A DNA stretch of 64,000 nt from assembly GCF_001598915.1 (NCBI RefSeq), contig NZ_BDAP01000001.1:744001-808000 (forward strand), in the 5' to 3' direction. The stretch is from Williamsia muralis NBRC 105860. GTDB taxonomy: Bacteria; Actinomycetota; Actinomycetes; Mycobacteriales; Mycobacteriaceae. Position 1 is the stretch's first letter. Each line of letters begins with the position of its first letter. Below, piece after piece: positions 45,496 to 53,837 of the stretch. A program made the position numbers and the translations under genes. The notes beneath the pieces were generated by a model. It saw only the letters and a program-made list of their open reading frames with translations. It was not told where the DNA came from and searched no databases.

Positions 45496-46499
45496 TTGGC
45501 AGCGGCGTCGAATGCGGGCGTGATCTTGTCGAGGACGTACGGAAGCGACAGCGGCGACGGTTGATTGATGCCGCTGATCTCGGCGACACTGAGCCACGAC
45601 ACGGCTTTGTCCTTGACCGAGGTCAGGTTCTTGTATCCCGGCAGACTTTCCAGGGCGCCCCGCATCTGCGGTGAATTGGCCGTCACCACCAGCAGATCCG
45701 AGTTCATCAGCGGCACGTTCTCGGTGGAGATCGGGAAACGCGGTTCGCCGTTCTTCTTGAACGTCTCGAGCAGGCTGGGGGCCATCGCCATACCGAGTGA
45801 CGAGAACAGGGTGGCCGCACCGTCATTGGGGTCACCGAAGACCTGAATCTGATCGTTGGTGAACATGTATGCCAGCGAAAAGGTCTTGCCGTTCAGCCCG
45901 GGATGGTCCTGCTTGATCTGGTCGACCTTGGCGTGGACGCCATCGATGATCTCCTTGGCCTTGTCGGGCTGGCGCAGCACGGTGCCCATGAAGGTCACCA
46001 TGTCCTCCCACGGATCGACCTGCTGGCCGGTGATCGACGGGATGGTGGGGGCGAGCTTGCTCAGCTTCTCGTAGGTCTCCTGCTGTTCGCCGAAGTTCGT
46101 CGACAAAATGAGCTGTGGATCGACGGAGGCGACCTGACTGGCGACGTCACGAGCAGGGTCCACCGACTGCGACGAGGCAAGGCGCTCGCCCACCCACGGC
46201 GTGGGTTCCTTGGTGAGCAATTCGACGTTGTCGAGGTAGGCCACCGGCGTCACACCGAACGCGAGGGCAACATCGGTCCACTGGGTACCGAGGGTGACGA
46301 TCCGTTCCGGCGTGCCGTCGATGGTGACCTGACCCATCGAGGTGTTCACCTGGATGGGACCGCCTGCGGAGTCGTCCTTCTCCTCGGGGGAACTGCACGC
46401 GGAGATCAGCAGGATCAAGACGGCGAACACTGCGGTGAGGGCCGGGGCCCCGAGACGGTTGAAGCGGGTGGGCATCTGCACTCTTTCGCTGACGGTCAT
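45492..46499 (-). CDS. Iron-siderophore binding lipoprotein (FecB/FhuD-like)
   Basis: Periplasmic-type binding protein of the vitamin B12/iron-siderophore (helical backbone) family, anchored by lipid outside the membrane. The 335 residues begin with a signal peptide ending in lipobox LISAC followed by SSPEEKDD. The fold pattern includes PERIVTLGTQWTDVALAFGV, DPQLILSTNFGEQQ, KLSKLAPTIPSI and LLVVTANSPQM. The ATG at 46499 overlaps the stop of the siderophore-interacting protein (ATGA), and its stop overlaps the SagB-like gene, so three genes are coupled. It probably captures the ferric siderophore made by this cluster. No partner permease is present in the window. Confidence 0.9.
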   Translation of the reverse strand: MTVSERVQMPTRFNRLGAPALTAVFAVLILLISACSSPEEKDDSAGGPIQVNTSMGQVTIDGTPERIVTLGTQWTDVALAFGVTPVAYLDNVELLTKEPTPWVGERLASSQSVDPARDVASQVASVDPQLILSTNFGEQQETYEKLSKLAPTIPSITGQQVDPWEDMVTFMGTVLRQPDKAKEIIDGVHAKVDQIKQDHPGLNGKTFSLAYMFTNDQIQVFGDPNDGAATLFSSLGMAMAPSLLETFKKNGEPRFPISTENVPLMNSDLLVVTANSPQMRGALESLPGYKNLTSVKDKAVSWLSVAEISGINQPSPLSLPYVLDKITPAFDAAAK

Positions 46500-47197
46500 T
46501 TCCAGTAGGCCTGCGACTTGATCGCGGACTTGGGGATCTTGTGTATCGACTTGAGCGACTTGACGATGTCGCGCGTGGTGTGGAACTCGCAGGCAACCCA
46601 TGCGTATGCCCCTGGGCCGCAACTCAACTCGCTCGCGGCCTTCCGCAGAGCCTGCCCCTTGTCTCCGCGGTCGAGCCACTGCACGGTTGTGCGGGGAGTG
46701 GAGCGCAGCGGTAGATCGCGATCCGAGTCGTGCTGGCACTCGAGCCAGACGCGCACCGGCACGTCGCCGACGACGTCGAGCAGCGAGTTGATCGCAGGCA
46801 GGGACGCGGGGTCGCCGAACAGGAGGTACTCGGCTGGGGGCGGTGTGGGGATCTCGAACTTCGAACCCATCACCGACGCGTCGATCTCGTCGCCGGCCAC
46901 CGCGGAGGTCGCCCAGTCCGATGCCGGGCCGGGGTGGAGCGCGAACTCGATGTCGAAGCGGTCGGCCGCCGGGTCGGGGTCGACGAGGGTGTATCCCCGT
47001 TGCTGCACCTTGTCACCGTTCGGGATCCACAGCCGGATCCACTGGGTCGGGTGACTCGGGTGGTGTTCCAGCAACCCCCCGGCTGCGAATCCGAGACGGA
47101 TGTAGCGGTCGGTGATCTGCTGATTGCCTGTCACCGTGAGTCGGTAGTCGTTCGCCCCGAACGCCTTGAGGGCCAAACCGGACAGTCCTCTGGTCAT
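46496..47197 (-). CDS. Siderophore-interacting protein (FAD ferric-siderophore reductase)
   Basis: Cytoplasmic flavin reductase of the SIP/ViuB family that releases iron from ferric siderophores. The 233-residue protein has an FAD-binding barrel (WIRLWIPNG, QQRGYTLVDPDP, DIEFALHPGPASDWA) and a C-terminal NAD(P)H domain (YLLFGDPASLPAI, AYAWVACEF). The usual RxYT motif is present as RGYT. It is the first gene of a three-gene minus-strand operon and has an iron box overlapping its promoter, five bases before the start. Its place fits intracellular iron release from the siderophore made next door. Confidence 0.92.
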   Translation of the reverse strand: MTRGLSGLALKAFGANDYRLTVTGNQQITDRYIRLGFAAGGLLEHHPSHPTQWIRLWIPNGDKVQQRGYTLVDPDPAADRFDIEFALHPGPASDWATSAVAGDEIDASVMGSKFEIPTPPPAEYLLFGDPASLPAINSLLDVVGDVPVRVWLECQHDSDRDLPLRSTPRTTVQWLDRGDKGQALRKAASELSCGPGAYAWVACEFHTTRDIVKSLKSIHKIPKSAIKSQAYWK

Positions 47198-47201
47198 GGG
47201 G

Positions 47202-47220
47202 TGAGCTTAGCCTAAGCTCC
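47202..47220. promoter_or_regulatory. IdeR/DtxR iron box upstream of the siderophore-utilisation operon
   Basis: Read on the minus strand, GGAGCTTAGGCTAAGCTCA matches the consensus at 14 of 19 positions and contains the TTAGGCTAA core. It ends within five bases of the SIP start and lies 34 bases before the small plus-strand membrane protein, so it could serve both. Confidence 0.78.
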
Positions 47221-47253
47221 CTATGAATCGGGTTGCCGTGTTGTAATGGGCAA

Positions 47254-47418
47254 ATGCAGCCGCAAGACGACGATCCGACGCAAGAGATCCGGGCCGTCGA
47301 ACCGGAATCAGGCGTCAACACGGCGACCGTTCTCGTGGCTGTCGGGGTCTCGGCCGTGGTCGCCGCCCTGATCGTGACCAGCGGGCTCGTCTTGATCCTC
47401 ATCCTCCACACCCGGTGA
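47254..47418 (+). CDS. Small single-span membrane protein sharing the MTB12-like anchor
   Basis: A 54-residue protein with an acidic N terminus (MQPQDDDPTQEIRAVEPESG) and one membrane span (TATVLVAVGVSAVVAALIVT then SGLVLILIL). The span is strikingly like the anchor of the MTB12-like protein at 32827 (VAxGVSAVxxALIVxxG in both). It has no extracellular domain. The ATG at 47254 is chosen over a TTG at 47233. It diverges from the SIP operon with an iron box between. The function is unknown. The next 180 bases (47419-47599) show nothing I can identify. Confidence 0.6.
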   Translation: MQPQDDDPTQEIRAVEPESGVNTATVLVAVGVSAVVAALIVTSGLVLILILHTR

Positions 47419-47599
47419 ACCGCCGTCAGTTGCACAGGCTGTGTCGCCCCGGTGACGAGTTTGTGTGAGGGGTGGTCGGATGCCGCCGACGACCGTCATG
47501 ATGGTCACTGCGTCCGTGGCGTCCTCCGATGGCGCCGAAGAGCTCAGTGAACGATGATCTCTCGAAGGCGCCGAGTACCGAACTGACAGGATCGAAGTC

Positions 47600-48037
47600 A
47601 TGACTGGCCAGACCACCACCGCATCGTCGCTGTACCGCGATTTGACCAGGATCACCCGGGCACTGCGTCAGCGGACCGGCCAGCATTCGCAGCCTCTCAG
47701 TGCGTTGTCGGCGATGTGGGTCCTGATGGCCGCCGAGGCGCCGATCCGGCTCTCCGAACTGGCCGAACGTGAAAACGTCACGGTGCCAACGATGTCGCGG
47801 ATCGTGACCGCTCTCGAACGGGACGGTCTGGTGGCCAGGACCGCCGACCCGGCCGATGGCCGGGCGAGTCTGCTCGCCCTCAGTGACGCCGGAAACGAAC
47901 TGGTGAACGGCAGCCGATCGCGTCGTATCCAGGCTCTGGAGAAGGCACTCGACGGACTCGATTCCGCCGAGCGCGAAGTGCTGGGCCGCACCCTGCGCGT
48001 GGTCGCCGACGAGTTGGTGGAAGACCGCGACCAGTGA
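47600..48037 (+). CDS. MarR-family transcriptional regulator
   Basis: A 145-residue winged-helix regulator. The recognition-helix region LSELAERENVTVPTMSRIVT and wing ARTADPADGRASLLALSDAG (the DxR wing motif) are typical of MarR proteins. It converges with xthA. Nothing links it to the siderophore genes except proximity; the ligand and targets are unknown. The start ATG is well placed for the fold. Confidence 0.9.
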   Translation: MTGQTTTASSLYRDLTRITRALRQRTGQHSQPLSALSAMWVLMAAEAPIRLSELAERENVTVPTMSRIVTALERDGLVARTADPADGRASLLALSDAGNELVNGSRSRRIQALEKALDGLDSAEREVLGRTLRVVADELVEDRDQ

Positions 48038-48047
48038 CCCGCCCGTC

Positions 48048-48848
48048 CTAGCCGAGTTCGACGATCACGGGCGCGTGATCGCTGGCGCCCTTGCCCTTTC
48101 GTTCCTGACGGTCGATCTCGGCACCGGTCACCCGAGCGGACAGCGCCGGTGAACAGAGTGCGAAGTCGATGCGCATCCCCTCTTTGCGTGGGAACCGCAA
48201 CCGTGTGTAGTCCCAGTACGTGTACACCCCCGGGCCAGGTGTGTGGGGGCGCACCACATCAGAGAACCCGGCATCGACCACCGCACGGAACGCCTTGCGC
48301 TCGGGCTCGGATGTGTGTGTTTTGTCGGCGAAGAGTGCGGGGTCCCAGACATCGTCGTCGGTGGGGGCGATGTTCCAGTCCCCGGTGAGCGCGATCTGCG
48401 CCGTCGGGTCGTCGGTGAGCCATCCCGCCGCAGTATCACGCAGCGCAGCAAGCCATTCCAGCTTGTATGTGTAGTGGGGGTCGTCGAGGCTGCGGCCATT
48501 GGGCACGTAGAGACTCCACACCTGCACCCCACCACACGTGGCACCGATGGCCCGGGCCTCGACCGCGGGATCCACGTCGGCGTCCTTGCTGAATCCCGGC
48601 TGGTTGTCGAATGCGGTGCGGACGTCGGTCAGCCCGACCCGCGACGCGATGGCCACGCCGTTCCACTGGTTGTACCCGATCGTGGCGAGGTCATATCCTG
48701 CCGCCGCGAACCCCATGGCGGGGAACTGGTCATCGCTGCACTTGGTCTCCTGCATGGCCAGCACATCGATGTCGGCCCGTTCGAGCCAATCGACGACCCG
48801 TTCACTCCGGGCCCGGATGGAGTTGACGTTCCAGGTGGCGATACGCAT
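48048..48848 (-). CDS. xthA: Exodeoxyribonuclease III
   Basis: AP endonuclease / 3'-5' exonuclease of base-excision repair. The 266 residues show the whole exonuclease-endonuclease-phosphatase signature: MRIATWNVNSIRAR, LAMQETKCSDDQFP (metal-binding Glu), VWSLYVPNGR, TGDWNIAPTDDDVWD, MRIDFALCS and GASDHAPVIVEL. The ATG at 48848 begins at the conserved N terminus; upstream in-frame codons to 48959 are not conserved-looking. In M. tuberculosis xthA is next to the GNAT and def homologues found further right here. Confidence 0.95.
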   Translation of the reverse strand: MRIATWNVNSIRARSERVVDWLERADIDVLAMQETKCSDDQFPAMGFAAAGYDLATIGYNQWNGVAIASRVGLTDVRTAFDNQPGFSKDADVDPAVEARAIGATCGGVQVWSLYVPNGRSLDDPHYTYKLEWLAALRDTAAGWLTDDPTAQIALTGDWNIAPTDDDVWDPALFADKTHTSEPERKAFRAVVDAGFSDVVRPHTPGPGVYTYWDYTRLRFPRKEGMRIDFALCSPALSARVTGAEIDRQERKGKGASDHAPVIVELG

Positions 48849-48925
48849 GCCTCCGAGTTTTTCATACCGGAGGGGTAGGCTGGCGACACCGGGACCTATC
48901 AGGTTCTCAATCAAGGGATCGCCAC

Positions 48926-49060
48926 ATGGCCGACAAATCGCCCCGTCAAGGAATGTCAAAGAAGTCCGGCAAGTCCCTCAAAGAAAAGCGTGCCATCAAG
49001 AAGGGCAAGACCGAGTCCGCCCCGGGCGAGACCATCTTCAGCGGCAACAAAAAGCGCTGA
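48926..49060 (+). CDS. Small basic conserved-type protein, 44 residues
   Basis: ATG at 48926 opens a 44-codon frame rich in lysine (MADKSPRQGMSKKSGKSLKE at the N terminus, ending GETIFSGNKKR). It follows AAGGGATCGCCAC, a fair ribosome site (AAGGGA). The composition resembles small basic proteins common in mycobacteria and relatives; I do not know a function. It ends one base before the TTG start of the downstream dehydrogenase, so the two may be coupled. RNA or DNA binding is possible from the charge alone. Confidence 0.65.
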   Translation: MADKSPRQGMSKKSGKSLKEKRAIKKGKTESAPGETIFSGNKKR

Positions 49061-49061
49061 C

Positions 49062-50243
49062 TTGCAGAATCTTTCGATCGGCATACTCGCTCACTCGGCA
49101 AAAGAAAACGAACGACGGCTACCGATTCATCCTCAGCACTTCCGCAAGATCGAGCCGGGCGTGCGGAGTCGGATCTCGCTGGAGCACGGCTATGGCCGGC
49201 ATTTCGGGGTGACCGATGCCGACCTGCGCCCGCTGGTCGGCAACATCGGCACCCGTGAGCAGCTCATCGCCGACTGCGACGTGGTGTTGCTCCCCAAGGT
49301 CCAGGCCACCGATCTTCTGGATATGCGTGTGGGACAAACAGTTTGGGGATGGCCGCATTGCGTGCAGGACGAGGCGCTGACGCAGGTCGCGATCGACCGG
49401 CGACTGACGCTCATCGCCTTCGAGGCGATGAACCACTGGACCGCCGAGGGCGGCTTCGCGCTGCACGTCTTCCACAAGAACAACGAACTTGCCGGATACA
49501 GCTCGGTGCTGCACGCGCTCGAGTTGGCGGGCAAGACGGGTGACTACGGCCGCAGGCTCAAGGCGACCGTGATCGGGTTCGGCGCCACCGCGCGTGGCGC
49601 AGTGACCGCACTGAACGCCCACGGTGTCGACGACGTCACCGTGTTGACGAACCGTGACGTCGCGGCCGTCGGCTCACCCATCCACTCGACCCAGATCGTC
49701 CAGCTAGAGCACGGTGAATCGGGCGAGCCCCAGGGCATGTGGGCCGAGTCGGCAGACGGGCGGGTCCCGGTGGCCGAGTTCCTCGCCGGCAACGACATCG
49801 TTGTCAACTGCGTCCTGCAGAACACCGACATGCCGTTGACGTTCCTGGACGAATCCGATCTGGCTGGCTTCGCGCCCGGCAGCATCATCGTCGACGTGTC
49901 GTGCGACGAAGGAATGGGCTTCAGCTGGGCGCGGCCCACCACCTTCACCGATCCTTCGTTCATGGTCGGCAACAACGTTCTGTACTACGCGGTGGACCAC
50001 AGTCCGTCGTATCTGTGGGACTCGGCCACGTGGGAGATCAGTTCGGCGCTGCTGCCGCATCTCGAGACGATCCTGCAGGGGCCCGCAGCGTGGGACCGTG
50101 TCCCGACCGTGTTCCGGGCAATCGAGATCCGTGAGGGTGTCATCAAGAATCCGAACATTCTCTCGTTCCAGCATCGGTCCGCCGAATTCCCGCATGGGGT
50201 GGAAGCTGCCGAAAGACGAAACACGTACGAAAACTCACGCTAA
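49062..50243 (+). CDS. AlaDH/PNT-family dehydrogenase (alanine dehydrogenase or CEOS-like)
   Basis: NAD(P)-dependent dehydrogenase of the alanine dehydrogenase / transhydrogenase / N5-(carboxyethyl)ornithine synthase group. The 393-residue product begins with LSIGILAHSAKENERRLPIH, the family N terminus, and has Rossmann segment KATVIGFGATARGAVTAL and DVSCDEGMGFSWARP. The C-terminal YYAVDHSPSYLWDSATWEIS is more like carboxyethyl-ornithine synthase/saccharopine-type members than classic alanine dehydrogenase. The start must be the TTG at 49062, as no ATG or GTG precedes the conserved N terminus except far upstream inside the small gene. It lies 33 bases before the ethanolamine permease, suggesting one operon. 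The substrate is uncertain. Confidence 0.78.
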   Translation: MQNLSIGILAHSAKENERRLPIHPQHFRKIEPGVRSRISLEHGYGRHFGVTDADLRPLVGNIGTREQLIADCDVVLLPKVQATDLLDMRVGQTVWGWPHCVQDEALTQVAIDRRLTLIAFEAMNHWTAEGGFALHVFHKNNELAGYSSVLHALELAGKTGDYGRRLKATVIGFGATARGAVTALNAHGVDDVTVLTNRDVAAVGSPIHSTQIVQLEHGESGEPQGMWAESADGRVPVAEFLAGNDIVVNCVLQNTDMPLTFLDESDLAGFAPGSIIVDVSCDEGMGFSWARPTTFTDPSFMVGNNVLYYAVDHSPSYLWDSATWEISSALLPHLETILQGPAAWDRVPTVFRAIEIREGVIKNPNILSFQHRSAEFPHGVEAAERRNTYENSR

Positions 50244-50276
50244 CGGTGCGGTTTCAGTCGCCGGATACCTTGCGGC

Positions 50277-51686
50277 ATGACTGAAACCGTTGCACAGTCG
50301 GAAACCTCCGACTATCTCGAAAAGCGTCAACTACGCAAGGGCACGGCCGGCTGGGTGCTGCTGGCCGGGCTCGGCGTGAGTTATGTGATCTCTGGCGACT
50401 ACGCCGGCTGGAATGCAGGGCTGCTCGAGGGTGGCTTCGGTGGACTGCTCATCGCCTCGATCATCATCGCGGCGATGTACCTCGCGATGGTCCTCGGCAT
50501 GGCCGAGATGTCCTCTGCGTTGCCCGCGGCCGGGGGTGGCTACACCTTCGCCCGTCGGGCGATGGGCCCGTGGGGTGGTTTCGCCACGGGCACGGCCATC
50601 CTCATCGAGTACGCCATCGCGCCTGCTGCGATCGCCACCTTCATCGGGGGTTACGTCGAATCGCTCGACCTGTTCGGCATCTCCGATGGCTGGTGGGTCT
50701 ACCTGGCCGTCTACGTGGTCTTCATCGGCATCCACCTGGTCGGGGCCGGTGAAGCACTCAAGGCGATGTTCGTGATCACCGCCGTCGCACTGGTCGGCCT
50801 GGTGATCTTCGGGATCGCCGCCCTCGGCAAGTTCGACGCGGGTCTGCTCACCGACATCGCCCCGGATCCCGACGCCGCGGGATCGTCGGATTTCATGCCG
50901 TTCGGATACCTGGGCATCTGGTCTGCGCTTCCCTTCGCGATCTGGTTCTTCCTCGCGATCGAAGGTGTTCCGCTCGCTGCGGAGGAAGCCGAGAACCCGG
51001 AGAAGAACGTGCCGCGGGGCATCATCGCCGCAATGGGCGTACTGCTCCTGACCTGCGCGCTGGTGTTGTTCCTCGCCACCGGGGCCCTCGGGGCCCAGGG
51101 TGTGGGGGAGTCTGCCAACCCGCTGGTCGACGCGCTCAACGGCACCACCGCGACCGTCGTCAACTACATCGGGCTGGCCGGCCTGGTCGCGAGCTTCTTC
51201 TCGATCATGTACGCATACTCGCGTCAACTCTTCGCGCTGTCGCGTGCGGGCTACCTGCCGACCGTGTTGTCGGTGACCAACAGCCGCAAGGCGCCCACCT
51301 GGGCGCTGATCATCCCGGGTGTCATCGGGTTCGCCCTGACCTTCACCGGTGAGGGTGCGATCCTGCTCAACATGGCGGTCTTCGGGGCGGCGCTGAGCTA
51401 CGTGTTGATGATGGTGAGCCACATCGTGCTGCGCGTTCGCGAGCCCGAGATGGAACGGCCGTACAAGACGCCCGGAGGCATCGTCACCACCGGATTCGCG
51501 CTGGTCATCGCGGTGGCATCGGTGATCGCCACCTTCCTGGTCGACACCACCGCTGCTTTGTGGTGTCTGGCAGCGTTCGTCGCGTTCATGGCCTACTTTG
51601 GCCTGTACAGCCGCAAGCACCTGGTGGCGTCCTCGCCCGACGAGGAGTTCGCCCTGCTTGCCGAGGTCGACAAAGAAATGGAATGA
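50277..51686 (+). CDS. eat: Ethanolamine permease
   Basis: APC-family transporter of 469 residues with about twelve hydrophobic segments. The N-terminal GVSYVISGDYAGWNAGLLEG and AAGGGYTFARRAMGPWGGF are typical of the ethanolamine permease group, and the downstream ammonia-lyase genes support the substrate. ATG start, four bases between its stop and eutB. It imports ethanolamine as nitrogen and carbon source. Confidence 0.92.
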   Translation: MTETVAQSETSDYLEKRQLRKGTAGWVLLAGLGVSYVISGDYAGWNAGLLEGGFGGLLIASIIIAAMYLAMVLGMAEMSSALPAAGGGYTFARRAMGPWGGFATGTAILIEYAIAPAAIATFIGGYVESLDLFGISDGWWVYLAVYVVFIGIHLVGAGEALKAMFVITAVALVGLVIFGIAALGKFDAGLLTDIAPDPDAAGSSDFMPFGYLGIWSALPFAIWFFLAIEGVPLAAEEAENPEKNVPRGIIAAMGVLLLTCALVLFLATGALGAQGVGESANPLVDALNGTTATVVNYIGLAGLVASFFSIMYAYSRQLFALSRAGYLPTVLSVTNSRKAPTWALIIPGVIGFALTFTGEGAILLNMAVFGAALSYVLMMVSHIVLRVREPEMERPYKTPGGIVTTGFALVIAVASVIATFLVDTTAALWCLAAFVAFMAYFGLYSRKHLVASSPDEEFALLAEVDKEME

Positions 51687-51690
51687 GGGT

Positions 51691-53112
51691 GTGACCGTCT
51701 ATCGACACACGCTTGCCGGCACCACCTACGCCTTCGGCGGCTTGGTCGAGCTGCTGGCAAAGGCCACTCCACGCCGAAGTGGCGACGAGTTGGCCGGGTG
51801 TGCTGCCGAGTCGGACACCGAGCGGGCGGCAGCGCAGTGGGCATTGGCCGACGTTCCGCTCACCGTGTTCCTGTCCGAGGCGGTGGTGCCGTACGAATCC
51901 GACGAGGTCACCCGGTTGATCATGGATTCGCATGACAGCGAAGCCTTTTCGCCGGTGTCGTCGCTGACCGTCGGTGGTCTTCGTGACTGGCTGCTCGAGG
52001 TCGCGGCCTGGCCCTCAGACGTCGCGGCGACGACATTCCGGAACGTCGCGCCGGGTCTGACGCCGGAAATGGTTGCGGCGGTGAGCAAGTTGATGCGCAA
52101 CCAGGACCTCATCGCGGTCGCCAAGGCGGTTTCGGTGGTGACGGCGTTTCGCACCACGATCGGCCTCCCGGGTCGGCTGGCCACACGGTTGCAGCCCAAT
52201 CATCCGACCGACGATCCGACCGGGATCGCCGCGGCGACCCTGGATGGTCTGCTGCTCGGATGCGGCGACGCGGTGATCGGGATCAATCCGGCCACCGATT
52301 CACCACACGCCACATCTGAACTGCTGTTGTTGCTCGACGACATCCGTCAGCGGTTCGAGATCCCAGTGCAGTCGTGCGTGCTGTCGCACGTCACCACCAC
52401 CATCGGCTTGGTGGAAGCCGGTGCGCCGGTGGATCTGGTGTTCCAGTCGATCGCGGGAACCGAGGGGGCGAACAAGGGGTTCGGCGTGGATCTGGCGCTG
52501 TTGCGCGAGGGCAACGAAGCGGGCAGGTCGTTGTCGCGCGGGACTGTCGGCGACAACGTGATGTACCTCGAAACCGGCCAGGGGTCGGCCCTCTCGGCAG
52601 GGGCACACCTCGGAACCGGTGGTAGGCCGGTGGATCAGCAGACCCTCGAGACGCGGGCGTACGCCGTTGCGCGAGAACTGGATCCGTTGCTGATCAACAC
52701 GGTCGTCGGCTTCATCGGCCCCGAATACCTCTACGACGGAAAGCAGATCGTGCGGGCCGGACTCGAAGATCACTTCTGCGGCAAGTTGCTGGGGCTGCCG
52801 ATGGGTGTGGACGTCTGCTACACCAACCACGCCGAGGCCGACCAGGACGACATGGACGATCTGCTCACCCTGCTCGGGGTTGCCGGCGTGCCGTTTGTCA
52901 TCACCGTCCCCGGAGCCGACGACGTGATGCTCGGCTACCAGAGCCTGTCGTTCCACGACGCCCTGTACGCGCGGCGGACGCTCGGACTCAAGCCGGCTCC
53001 AGAGTTCGAGGCGTGGCTCGACAAGGTGGGAATGCTGGGAGCCGACGGCCGGGTGCTCGACCTGGCCCCCGAGTCGTCACCGCTGCGCAGCCTGACGGGG
53101 CCGGTGGCCTGA
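51691..53112 (+). CDS. eutB: Ethanolamine ammonia-lyase large subunit
   Basis: Adenosylcobalamin-dependent lyase subunit that splits ethanolamine into acetaldehyde and ammonia with EutC. The 473 residues contain the EutB pattern GLLLGCGDAVIGINPATDSP, the FQSIAGTEGANKGFGVDLAL segment, DNVMYLETGQGSALSAGAH and GVDVCYTNHAEADQDDMDDL. It starts with GTG four bases after eat; the frame further upstream lies in eat and is rejected. The stop overlaps the eutC start (TGATG). No cobalamin riboswitch or microcompartment genes are visible, so this is the short, shell-less type of eut operon. Confidence 0.95.
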   Translation: MTVYRHTLAGTTYAFGGLVELLAKATPRRSGDELAGCAAESDTERAAAQWALADVPLTVFLSEAVVPYESDEVTRLIMDSHDSEAFSPVSSLTVGGLRDWLLEVAAWPSDVAATTFRNVAPGLTPEMVAAVSKLMRNQDLIAVAKAVSVVTAFRTTIGLPGRLATRLQPNHPTDDPTGIAAATLDGLLLGCGDAVIGINPATDSPHATSELLLLLDDIRQRFEIPVQSCVLSHVTTTIGLVEAGAPVDLVFQSIAGTEGANKGFGVDLALLREGNEAGRSLSRGTVGDNVMYLETGQGSALSAGAHLGTGGRPVDQQTLETRAYAVARELDPLLINTVVGFIGPEYLYDGKQIVRAGLEDHFCGKLLGLPMGVDVCYTNHAEADQDDMDDLLTLLGVAGVPFVITVPGADDVMLGYQSLSFHDALYARRTLGLKPAPEFEAWLDKVGMLGADGRVLDLAPESSPLRSLTGPVA

Positions 53113-53834
53113 TGAGCGACTTGTGGGACGGCCTGCGTTTACGGACCGCTGCTCGAATAGGGTTGGGGCGCACCGGCGATTCGCTGCCCACCAGCCGAGT
53201 GCTGGAGTTCGCCGCCGCGCATGCCGCCGCTCGCGACGCGGTGCACCAGCCACTGGATGTCGGGGGCCTCGCGGCCGCAGTGGCCGAAGTGGGTCTCGGC
53301 GAGCCCATCGTGGTCACCAGCAAGGCATCCGACCGCAGCGAATACCTGAGGCGTCCGGATCTGGGCCGCACACCGGACGACCTGGCGGCAGTCTCGGACG
53401 TCGGCGCGGACATCGGCTTGGTCCTGGCGGACGGGTTGTCACCGATTGCCCTGTCCGAACATGGAGCCGGATTGCTCTCGGCACTCAAAGACGTTCTGGC
53501 GCCGCGCTACTCGCTCGCTCCGCCGGTCATCGCGACCCAGGCGCGAGTGGCCCTCGGCGACCACATCGGCGCGGCTCAAAAGGTCGGGACACTGATCGTC
53601 ATCATCGGCGAGCGGCCGGGGCTGTCGGTAGCCGACAGTGTGGGCATCTACCTCACCTACCTCCCGGAGCCCGGCCGGGCGGATTCGATGCGCAACTGCA
53701 TATCGAACATCCATCCGCCCGGAGGTCTCGGGTACGCCGACGCCGCACGCGTCTGCGCGGCGCTGGTCGAAGGTGCCCGCAAGCTGGGGCGCAGCGGTGT
53801 GGACCTCAAGGACAACAGCCGGGCCCTCACCTGA
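53112..53834 (+). CDS. eutC: Ethanolamine ammonia-lyase small subunit
   Basis: Small, cobalamin-binding subunit partner of EutB. The 240 residues include RLRTAARIGLGRTGDSLPT at the N terminus, EFAAAHAAARDAVH, VIIGERPGLSVADSVGIYLT and MRNCISNIHPPGGLGYADAA. The ATG overlaps the eutB stop by one base. It ends the operon, followed by repeat tracts and a large hairpin. Family assignment is firm. Confidence 0.95.
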   Translation: MSDLWDGLRLRTAARIGLGRTGDSLPTSRVLEFAAAHAAARDAVHQPLDVGGLAAAVAEVGLGEPIVVTSKASDRSEYLRRPDLGRTPDDLAAVSDVGADIGLVLADGLSPIALSEHGAGLLSALKDVLAPRYSLAPPVIATQARVALGDHIGAAQKVGTLIVIIGERPGLSVADSVGIYLTYLPEPGRADSMRNCISNIHPPGGLGYADAARVCAALVEGARKLGRSGVDLKDNSRALT

Positions 53835-53837
53835 CCT

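Noticed and set aside
44131-47197. RiPP (TOMM) cluster around the SagB-like gene
   Set aside because: No YcaO-type cyclodehydratase, precursor peptide or dedicated exporter is nearby; the neighbours are siderophore uptake genes.
18470-47600. Mobile element edges around the siderophore block
   Set aside because: No transposase, integrase, tRNA or terminal repeats could be seen at either side.
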